The notes under the pieces were generated by a model. The model ran no database searches, was not told the origin of the DNA, and worked only from the letters and a program-made list of their open reading frames with translations. 9,950 nucleotides of DNA from Prolixibacteraceae bacterium (GTDB taxonomy: Bacteria > Bacteroidota > Bacteroidia > Bacteroidales > Prolixibacteraceae), in the NCBI GenBank assembly GCA_016931875.1, contig JAFGDX010000462.1:1-9950 (forward strand), read 5' to 3'. Every line of letters begins with the position of its first letter. The first letter of the stretch is position 1. Positions 1 to 5,578 of the stretch are shown in pieces. A program made the position numbers and the translations under genes.

Positions 1-21
1 CAAAATTCAAAATAAAACACT

Positions 22-39
22 GCAGGCTTTTTAGCCCGC
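22..39 (-). terminator. Weak hairpin, possible minus-strand terminator
   Basis: GCAGGCT (22-28) and AGCCCGC (33-39) flank a TTTT loop. Read on the minus strand the stem is 7 bp with one G-U wobble and is followed by a T-rich tract (GTGTTTTATTTTG). Read on the plus strand the wobble becomes an A-C mismatch and no T tract follows. No minus-strand gene is visible at 40-184 that would need it, so this may be only a chance hairpin. The rest of 1-184 holds AT-rich sequence with a tandem AATTCGT repeat near 155-168 and no supportable gene. Confidence 0.2.
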
Positions 40-184
40 TAATTCACGAACTATGTATGCCAAAAATGCAGGTTATTATTTATCCGCAGATTAAATTTTC
101 CATTGAAAAATCATTAGCAAAACAAATTATTTTAATTGCTGTTGTCTTTTTATTAATTCGTAATTCGTTTTAAACAGCTATAAA

Positions 185-1372
185 ATGAGTGAAATTCGGA
201 ATAAAAAACCAGGGATGGAATACCGACGTTTTGGAAAAACAGAAGAATATGTAAGTGCAGTTACACTTGGCGGAATGCGCTACAAACACGGCGGAAAAGA
301 ACCCAGAAACGAAGTTTCTTCAGATACATTAAAGCAGGCAACCAACGTAGTTCAACTGGCTTTCGAACACGGGATCAATCACATTGAATCGGCATGGGGA
401 TATGGAAAAAGTGAAACCATTTACGGAAAAGTATTAAATGAAGAACTGAAAATTCCGCGAAACACTTACAACCTGATGACCAAAGGAAATCCGAAAACAG
501 CAGCCGATATGCGCCGAATGGTGGATATGCAATTAAAAACGCTACAGACTGACTATCTTGACTTTTACGGTTGGCACGGGATAAACAACAAAGAACTTTT
601 GCAGTTTTCGTGCGCATCAAACGGACCGGTGGAAGAATTACTAAAAATGAAAGAAGAAGGCATCATCCGGCATGTTGGATTTAGCACACACGCACCGCGT
701 CATGTGATTATCAGCGCTATTGAAACGGGTTTGTTTGAATTTGTAAACCTGCATTATTACTATTTCGACCAACACAACCTGGAAGCAGTTGAAAAAGCTG
801 CAGCGCATGATATGGGAGTTTTTATTATTTCACCCAACGATAAGGGAGGGCAACTGTTTAAAGCACCTGAAAAGGTAAAAAATGCAACAATTCCATTGAC
901 ACCAATTCAGTGGAATGCACGGTTTTGTCTTCAAAATGAAGCCATTCACACACTTTCGTTTGGAATGACCGAAACACCACATTTTGAAGAGATGAAGGGT
1001 ATTTTCTCAACATCAAAACTATGGAGCAATACAGAGCAAAACATAAAACTCAAACTCGACAGCTTCCTCAGCGACGATCCTTTTTCATCGTTTGAAGGTT
1101 TTGACCTTTTAAATGATCCTTCGGGAATAAATATACCCGCGGTTTTAAGGCTGCGAAAACTCTGGAAATGTTACGACATGAAAGAATACGGAAAATATCG
1201 CTACAAAATTTTCGAAAACAAAGGACACTGGTTTCCCGGAGTAATAGCTTCAGAAAGAAATGTAGAAAAAGTAGATTGTTCAAACATTCCTGACGGACTC
1301 CCTTTAAAGAGAATGCTTTTAGAGACTCATTATGAGTTGTATACCCCGGAGTTTAAACTGGCAAACAGCTAA
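185..1372 (+). CDS. Aldo/keto reductase family oxidoreductase (COG1453-like) with degenerate C-terminal ferredoxin-like domain
   Basis: 395 aa, predicted cytoplasmic, with no signal peptide. Residues about 12-270 form an aldo/keto reductase barrel, a family that uses NAD(P)H to interconvert carbonyls and alcohols. The start RRFGKTEEYVSAVTLGG is typical. The catalytic tetrad maps to Glu68 (in HIESAWGYGKSE), Tyr73, Lys100 (LMTKGNP) and His131 (DFYGWHG); the first is normally Asp, so Asp to Glu is a departure. SPNDKGG (216-222) matches the COG1453 branch. Those proteins usually end in a domain with two CxxCxxC-type 4Fe-4S motifs. Here the framework survives (PSGINIP 312-318, DGLPLKRMLLE 370-380) but the cysteines are gone: only Cys329 and Cys365 remain in the last 120 residues and they are not in motif spacing. 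The substrate is unknown. The NIPSNAP gene follows after 81 bases with no visible hairpin, so they could share a transcript. The ATG at 185 fits the conserved N-terminus. Confidence 0.85.
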   Translation: MSEIRNKKPGMEYRRFGKTEEYVSAVTLGGMRYKHGGKEPRNEVSSDTLKQATNVVQLAFEHGINHIESAWGYGKSETIYGKVLNEELKIPRNTYNLMTKGNPKTAADMRRMVDMQLKTLQTDYLDFYGWHGINNKELLQFSCASNGPVEELLKMKEEGIIRHVGFSTHAPRHVIISAIETGLFEFVNLHYYYFDQHNLEAVEKAAAHDMGVFIISPNDKGGQLFKAPEKVKNATIPLTPIQWNARFCLQNEAIHTLSFGMTETPHFEEMKGIFSTSKLWSNTEQNIKLKLDSFLSDDPFSSFEGFDLLNDPSGINIPAVLRLRKLWKCYDMKEYGKYRYKIFENKGHWFPGVIASERNVEKVDCSNIPDGLPLKRMLLETHYELYTPEFKLANS

Positions 1373-1453
1373 ACAAAAAATAAGACAAACCAAACAAAAG
1401 AATAATTTGATGTAAAATATATATCTTTCAGCATTATTACTAAATCAACTATA

Positions 1454-2236
1454 ATGATCAAAATGAAATCAAACAAAAAACAAAAAATCATTGCTTTGCT
1501 TATTTTTGCAATAACATTGACACTCTCAATTTCTGCACGCGACTATTATCAGTTAAAAGTGTACAACCTGAAAGACAAAAGCCAGGAAAGCGTTGTTGAC
1601 AAATTCCTTAAAGATGCATACCTTCCCGCATTGCACAGAGCAGGTATAAAACATGTAGGTGTTTTTAAACCGGTTGATACCAGCGATGGAATGAAAATAA
1701 TTGTTTTTATTCCTCTCAAAAATATTGATCAGTTTGAAAAACTGGAAACTTCCCTCGCGAAAGATAAAAATTTTCAAACCGATGGTTCAGAATACATAAA
1801 TGCCTCGTGGGAAAATCCGCCTTACGAACGGATGGAATCCATAATTCTGAAAGCTTTTTCAGAAATGCCTGAATTTGCTGTACCCAACCACAACACTCCC
1901 CCGTTGGAACGCATTTATGAACTTCGCAGCTACGAAGGCCCGACAGAAAAATATTACAGGAAGAAAGTGGAAATGTTCAACGAAGGCGGAGAGATAACTA
2001 TTTTTAATAATGTAGGCAGCCAGCCTGTATTTTTTGGCGAAGTACTTTCCGGAAGCACCATGCCCAACCTCATGTATCTGACCACTTATTCAGATATGAA
2101 ATCGCATGACGAACACTGGAACGCATTCCGGACACATCCTGACTGGAAAGAACTTTCGGCAAAAGAGGAATATAAACATACCGTTTCAAAATCGGTGATT
2201 CAGCTGTTACATCCAACCGAATACTCTGATTTATAA
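1454..2236 (+). CDS. Exported NIPSNAP family protein, two domains
   Basis: 260 aa. Residues 1-28 form a signal peptide: a lysine-rich start, a hydrophobic core IIALLIFAITLTLSIS, and a likely cut after Ala28 (ISA/RD). There is no lipobox, so it is predicted to be soluble in the periplasm or secreted. The mature part holds two NIPSNAP-like dimeric alpha/beta-barrel units. The first is about 31-120 (YYQLKVYNL, then LPALHRAGIKHVGVFKP). The second is about 152-254 (ERIYELRSYEGPTEKYY, FNEGGEITIF, FFGEVLSGSTMPNLMYLTTY, HWNAFRTHPDWKEL). The second is the better match and has the usual H-W-x-x-F-x-x-H-P-x-W end. NIPSNAP proteins have no agreed biochemical role, so none is assigned. The upstream reductase may be co-transcribed; a clear terminator follows at 2251. 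ATG at 1454 and ATG at 1463 are both usable starts because they differ only by three residues before the signal core. Confidence 0.85.
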   Translation: MIKMKSNKKQKIIALLIFAITLTLSISARDYYQLKVYNLKDKSQESVVDKFLKDAYLPALHRAGIKHVGVFKPVDTSDGMKIIVFIPLKNIDQFEKLETSLAKDKNFQTDGSEYINASWENPPYERMESIILKAFSEMPEFAVPNHNTPPLERIYELRSYEGPTEKYYRKKVEMFNEGGEITIFNNVGSQPVFFGEVLSGSTMPNLMYLTTYSDMKSHDEHWNAFRTHPDWKELSAKEEYKHTVSKSVIQLLHPTEYSDL

Positions 2237-2250
2237 TTTGGTTGAAGCAT

Positions 2251-2291
2251 AAAGAGGATGTTTCCTGAATATTTGAAAGATCCTCTTTTTT
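2251..2291 (+). terminator. Rho-independent-type terminator after the NIPSNAP gene
   Basis: AAAGAGGAT (2251-2259) pairs perfectly with ATCCTCTTT (2280-2288). Inside, TTTC (2261-2264) pairs with GAAA (2275-2278) across a G-G mismatch. A T run completes the 3' side. Outer bases GTTGAA (2241-2246) and TTCAAC (2291-2296) can lengthen the stem across a small bulge. It lies 14 bases after the NIPSNAP stop codon and ahead of a separate gene, as expected for a transcript end. The A-rich 5' arm could also let it act in the opposite direction. Confidence 0.7.
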
Positions 2292-2306
2292 CAACAAAGT
2301 TCAGGG

Positions 2307-2332
2307 TTTGTGTGGATTTAATTCTATTTTTG
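2307..2332 (+). promoter_or_regulatory. Possible promoter of the alpha/beta hydrolase gene
   Basis: TATTTTTG at 2325-2332 matches the Bacteroidota -7 element TAnnTTTG exactly, and TTTG at 2307-2310 resembles the -33 element. The gap between them is only 14 bases, against about 20 in known promoters, so the upstream box may be a coincidence. If the -7 box is used, transcription would start at or within a few bases of the ATG at 2337, giving an almost leaderless mRNA. Confidence 0.25.
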
Positions 2333-2336
2333 ACAC

Positions 2337-3116
2337 ATGATTTATCACAAAACATTTCGTCACAAAAATTCAAAAACCTGGGTGGTTTTTGTACATGGCG
2401 CAGGCGGAAGCAATGTGGTCTGGTTCAAACAATTGCGCGATTTTAAAAAACATTTCAACGTGCTTTTGGTTGACTTGCGCGGCCATGGAAAATCAAAAAA
2501 GGAATATACAAAAGAAGAAAACTACAAATTTGATGAAATAGGGATGGATGTCATCCGGATTATGGATCATCTTCAAATAAAAAAGGCACATTTTGTAGGA
2601 ATTTCGCTGGGTTGCATTGTCATCCGCGCCATCGACAAACTGGCGCCCGGAAGAGCGGAATCCATCATTTTGGGGGGCGCCATCATTCAGTTCAACTCAA
2701 AAATAAAAGGATTGGTAGCGGTTGCAAAACTGCTCAACGCTATTCTGCCTTACATGTGGTTGTATAAACTGAATGCCTGGATTTTAATTCCCTCTAAAAA
2801 ACACACCCATTCACGAAAATTATTTGTAAAAGAAGCCATGCGCCTTGGCGACAAGGAGTTTAAAAAATGGCTGCGCATGTCGGGCGAAATTCGCGACAAT
2901 CTGCAGGAATTTCTAAAAAAGGAAGCCTCGGCACCGGTTCTGTACATTATGGGCGAGCGCGACCACATGTTTTTACCCATGGTTTCAAACCTGGTAAAAA
3001 AACATTTGAATTCAAAACTGGAAGTGGTTAGAAACAGTGGTCATGTGTGCAATATCGACCAGCCAAATATTTTTAATGAATACTCCATCCGCTTTATAAA
3101 AAGCATTTCCGGATAA
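2337..3116 (+). CDS. Alpha/beta hydrolase fold protein
   Basis: 259 aa, no signal peptide, predicted cytoplasmic. It is a compact single-domain serine hydrolase of the esterase/lactonase/haloperoxidase-like type. The oxyanion-hole loop is VHGAGGS (19-25), followed by VDLRGHGKSKK (45-55), the canonical loop after strand 4. The nucleophile elbow is GISLG (88-92) with Ser90. Asp209 in GERDHMF and His236 in SGHVCNIDQP complete the Ser-Asp-His triad. Residues about 115-185 form the variable lid, with a hydrophobic stretch (LLNAILPYMWLYKLNAWILI) that suggests a bulky or apolar substrate. All catalytic residues are present, so the enzyme is probably active, but the substrate cannot be inferred. The preceding terminator suggests a separate transcript. 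The metalloprotease lipoprotein gene follows, 78 bases after this stop when its preferred start is used. Confidence 0.85.
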   Translation: MIYHKTFRHKNSKTWVVFVHGAGGSNVVWFKQLRDFKKHFNVLLVDLRGHGKSKKEYTKEENYKFDEIGMDVIRIMDHLQIKKAHFVGISLGCIVIRAIDKLAPGRAESIILGGAIIQFNSKIKGLVAVAKLLNAILPYMWLYKLNAWILIPSKKHTHSRKLFVKEAMRLGDKEFKKWLRMSGEIRDNLQEFLKKEASAPVLYIMGERDHMFLPMVSNLVKKHLNSKLEVVRNSGHVCNIDQPNIFNEYSIRFIKSISG

Positions 3117-3169
3117 TAGGATTAGCACACATAAAACATTCTCCTTTATTTTTTTGTTCCTGGATAATA
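3107..3169 (+). repeat. Short direct repeat TTCC(T)GGATAATA around the intergenic gap
   Basis: TTCCGGATAATA (3107-3118), which includes the hydrolase stop codon, recurs as TTCCTGGATAATA (3157-3169) with one inserted T. The copies start 50 bases apart. This could be a relic of a small tandem duplication or a pair of binding half-sites; nothing else in the sequence decides between these. Confidence 0.4.
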
Positions 3170-3177
3170 ATGTGTGC
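3125..3177. repeat. Inverted repeat GCACACAT / ATGTGTGC
   Basis: GCACACAT (3125-3132) and ATGTGTGC (3170-3177) are perfect 8-base inverted copies separated by 37 bases that include a TTTATTTTTTTG tract. The right arm ends 17 bases before the preferred ATG of the lipoprotein gene. It could be a long-loop hairpin in the 5' leader or a pair of operator half-sites. The spacing is too wide and the tail too poor for a standard terminator. Confidence 0.4.
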
Positions 3178-3194
3178 AAAAAATTCATGCTCTT

Positions 3195-3971
3195 ATGGAA
3201 AAAAAGACAGATAATTATCTCCTTTTTATTGTACTTGTTTTTGTTCTATTATTTTCGGCCTGTACCAAGGAAGATGAACCTGTTGGAGAGGCGCCCGACG
3301 ATACACCGGATAATCTTATAATAAAACCCAATGATTTTCTTTCGGAAAGCAGATACATCAAACTTGTGGTTGAAATAACCTCTGTGCAGGGATTTGAACC
3401 CTCTGCAGCAGCCGTTAACCAGATGAAGGTTTTTTTGGAAAATCGTTTAAACAAAAGTGGCGGTATAATCATTATTACCAACTCAATCCCTTCCCCCGGA
3501 AAATCGAGCTATTCTCTTGCCGATATAAAAGAAATAGAAGAAAACTACCGCACGAGCTTCCCCGAGGGGAAAACCCTTGCCGCCTGGTTTTTCTTTGCCG
3601 ATGCCGATTATGCGAAAAACGAAGGGAACTCCAAAGTTCTTGGAATTGCCTATTCGTCTGCTTCCATGGCTGTTTTCGAAAAAACAGTGCATGAATTTAG
3701 CGGAGGATTCTGGAAACCAGCCAAAGAAATCCTCGAAGAAACCGTGATGAAACATGAATTCGGACATATTCTGGGACTGGTTAACAATGGAACTGAGATG
3801 GGAAAAGACCATCAGGATACTTCGCACGGACACCACTGTAATAACGAGGATTGCCTTATGTATTATGCCGCCGAACACAGCAGCGGAATTATTGATTTTT
3901 TAAGCGGGGGAAGTGTTCCTGCCCTGGATGCCCAATGCAGGGAAGACTTAAAAAACAATGGCGGGAAATAA
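3195..3971 (+). CDS. Lipoprotein with metzincin-like zinc metalloprotease domain, predicted surface-exposed
   Basis: 258 aa from ATG 3195. A GTG at 3174 would add seven residues (MQKIHAL), but the ATG gives a standard lipoprotein signal, MEKKTDNY, then a hydrophobic core and FSAC, with lipidation at Cys23. The next residues, TKEDE, fit the X-K-(D/E)2-X export signal described for surface lipoproteins of Capnocytophaga, so the protein is probably anchored on the cell surface. A Pro/Asp linker (25-48) precedes the catalytic domain. The zinc site is HEFGHILGL (187-195) with Glu188 as catalytic base. There is no His at the usual metzincin third-ligand position: residue 197 is Asn. A His-rich loop follows (His206, His211, His213, His214). 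CLMYY (220-224) looks like the Met-turn with Met222, and Cys215 and Cys220 could form a disulfide. Related Bacteroidota proteins are often named membrane metalloprotease. The target is unknown. Confidence 0.75.
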   Translation: MEKKTDNYLLFIVLVFVLLFSACTKEDEPVGEAPDDTPDNLIIKPNDFLSESRYIKLVVEITSVQGFEPSAAAVNQMKVFLENRLNKSGGIIIITNSIPSPGKSSYSLADIKEIEENYRTSFPEGKTLAAWFFFADADYAKNEGNSKVLGIAYSSASMAVFEKTVHEFSGGFWKPAKEILEETVMKHEFGHILGLVNNGTEMGKDHQDTSHGHHCNNEDCLMYYAAEHSSGIIDFLSGGSVPALDAQCREDLKNNGGK

Positions 3972-4053
3972 CATTCCCTTTTCAAAAAACGCGATACTGA
4001 CTCTCCCGTTCTTGTCCCCAAATTCGTAACCCAACCCGTTAAATTGTTCCCTT

Positions 4054-4086
4054 AATAAATACTGGAATATCTTTTGGGCATTTATT
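4054..4086 (+). terminator. Weak AT-rich hairpin after the lipoprotein gene
   Basis: AATAAAT (4054-4060) pairs with ATTTATT (4080-4086); the stem reaches 9 positions with one mismatch around a loop of about 15 bases. It contains almost no G-C pairs and has only a short T-rich tail, so it is a poor terminator candidate 83 bases past the stop. The surrounding 258-base gap (3972-4229) shows no coding signal apart from the promoter candidate at its right end. Confidence 0.2.
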
Positions 4087-4175
4087 TCAAACAATACAAT
4101 TTACCCCTTTTGAATGATTGAAAAGTCTGAAAATCTCCAATTCCGTCGGTAAAAAGTGCCGGTTCTTCTATTTCA

Positions 4176-4207
4176 TTTCCTGGAAAGCAGGTTTGACTTT
4201 AGTTTTG
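4176..4207 (+). promoter_or_regulatory. Predicted promoter of the export operon
   Basis: TAGTTTTG (4200-4207) matches the Bacteroidota -7 element TAnnTTTG exactly. TTTC (4176-4179) differs by one base from the -33 element TTTG and sits 20 bases upstream, the expected spacing. Transcription would begin near 4213-4215, about 15 bases before the TolC-type start codon. It lies at the right end of a gene-free gap and ahead of four tightly packed genes, where an operon promoter is expected. Confidence 0.45.
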
Positions 4208-4229
4208 AGATAAAAAGCAACTACATGTT

Positions 4230-5555
4230 ATGAAAACAATCATCTTAATTATCTCACTACTTTCACCATTTATTTTGGAAGCGCAGCAAAACGAGCCACC
4301 GAAAAGCTGGAGTTTAACCGATTGTATTGATTATGCGCTGGAACAAAACATTCAGGTTCGGCAAAGTATTTTGGCCAACTTGTCGAATCAGGTGAATAAA
4401 GAACAGGCGGAAGCAAACAAACTACCTTCGGTAAATGCTTCGGTGCGCCAAAATTTTAGTTGGTCGAATACAGAAGATATTGGCGCCGGAAATTCAGAAT
4501 TTACAGGAAACTCCAGTACCAGTTACTCTGTCAGCTCCAGTGTTATGCTGTACAACGGTTCGCGACTAAACAGCCTTATTAAACAGGCTGAACTGGACAT
4601 GCAGGCTGGTATTTACGATTCGGAAACCATTAAGGAATCGGTGACCATCAGTATTTTAAATGCCTATTTGCAGGTATTGTTTGCAGCCGAGCAGGTGAAA
4701 AATGCCAGCCGGCAGATTGAATCGACCACCGAACAGTTGAATCTTGCAAAAGAGCGTTTAAATCTCGGAATTATTTCTCAGTCAGATTATTTGCAGGTTA
4801 AATCACAACTGGCATCGGAAAAACTGAGTTTGGCAAATGCCGGCAGCCAGCACGCCATTGCACGTGTAAACCTGATGCAACTAATGGAACTTCCGGTGAG
4901 TGAAAGTTTTAACATTGTGAATCCCGACCTGGGGAACTCTGTCAACCAAAACCTTACACCGCTGGCTTCCGATGTTTATGCCATTGCCCTGGAAATTAAG
5001 CCACAAATAAAAAGCGCCGGTTACAATAAAGAAAGTGCTGCACTCAATAAAAAGATTGCTGAGGCTGGCTATTATCCAACACTTTCAGCAGAAGCCGGAC
5101 TGGGAACCGGGTACTCCAATCTTTCCGAAACCGCGTATTTCAGCCAGTTGAATGACCAGATTTCACCGTCGGTCGGTCTTTCGCTGTCCATTCCCGTTTT
5201 TCAGAAGAAGCAGGTAAAAACCAATGTTTCACTGGCGGAAATAAATTATCAGAACGCCGAGTTACAGGAAACAGACACAAAAAACCAGCTCCGGAAAGAA
5301 ATTGAACAGGTTTGTGTGGATGTGGTTTCGGCGCAAACCGAGTATGAAGCCAGTCTCGAAAAGTACAACTCCACGCTGGAATCGTACAAGCTGGCAGAAG
5401 AAAAATTCAAAAACGGATTGATAAACTCCGTCGATTTTTTGTATGAAAGAACCAATTATATTGTTGCGGAAAGTGAATTCCTACAGTCGAAATACAACCT
5501 GATTTTCAACTATAAAATCCTGGATTTCTATACCGGAGATCCAATCACACTCTAA
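4230..5555 (+). CDS. TolC-family outer-membrane efflux channel
   Basis: 441 aa. The N-terminal signal peptide (about 1-18, MKTIILIISLLSPFILEA) targets it across the inner membrane; there is no lipobox. The mature protein has the duplicated outer-membrane-efflux-protein fold. Repeat one spans about 28-220, beginning SLTDCIDYALEQNIQVRQ; repeat two about 245-435. The duplication is visible in the helical parts: LNLAKERLNLGIISQSDYL (170-188) parallels YKLAEEKFKNGLINSVDFL (386-404). Strand regions (about 66-110 and 283-325) carry Ser/Asn/Gly-rich beta-barrel sequence, including SSSVMLYNGSRLNS and LSLSIPVFQKKQ. It should form the trimeric channel and periplasmic tunnel that docks onto the adaptor encoded next. 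It is first in a four-gene export operon, 23 bases ahead of the adaptor. The C-terminus, DFYTGDPITL, is of a kind common in this phylum. Confidence 0.93.
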   Translation: MKTIILIISLLSPFILEAQQNEPPKSWSLTDCIDYALEQNIQVRQSILANLSNQVNKEQAEANKLPSVNASVRQNFSWSNTEDIGAGNSEFTGNSSTSYSVSSSVMLYNGSRLNSLIKQAELDMQAGIYDSETIKESVTISILNAYLQVLFAAEQVKNASRQIESTTEQLNLAKERLNLGIISQSDYLQVKSQLASEKLSLANAGSQHAIARVNLMQLMELPVSESFNIVNPDLGNSVNQNLTPLASDVYAIALEIKPQIKSAGYNKESAALNKKIAEAGYYPTLSAEAGLGTGYSNLSETAYFSQLNDQISPSVGLSLSIPVFQKKQVKTNVSLAEINYQNAELQETDTKNQLRKEIEQVCVDVVSAQTEYEASLEKYNSTLESYKLAEEKFKNGLINSVDFLYERTNYIVAESEFLQSKYNLIFNYKILDFYTGDPITL

Positions 5556-5578
5556 AAAAACAATTAAAACGCAATACA

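Noticed and set aside
3..173. Frame open from the left edge to a TAA at 171-173 (about 56 codons, internal ATG at 57)
   Set aside because: Very AT-rich with no recognisable protein family, and it covers typical intergenic repeats (AATTCGT). Its hydrophobic end is what poly-T sequence gives by chance. A truncated upstream gene cannot be excluded.
1406..1429. TTTG (1406-1409) and TATCTTTC (1422-1429) as a promoter for the NIPSNAP gene
   Set aside because: The gap is only 12 bases against about 20 expected, and the -7 box has a mismatch in its conserved final G.
2258..2446. 62-codon plus-strand frame overlapping the start of the alpha/beta hydrolase
   Set aside because: It overlaps the terminator and then the hydrolase in another frame; no protein features.
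3174..3194. GTG start giving a longer lipoprotein precursor
   Set aside because: The ATG at 3195 gives a standard lipoprotein signal peptide, and the GTG falls inside the right arm of the inverted repeat.
3483..3878. Minus-strand open frame of 131 codons inside the lipoprotein gene
   Set aside because: It is antisense to the conserved zinc-site region of a real gene; the translation has no recognisable domain.
4114..4152. 12-codon open frame in the gap before the export operon, considered as a leader peptide
   Set aside because: It lies upstream of the predicted transcript start, has no regulatory residue run and no nearby attenuator hairpin.
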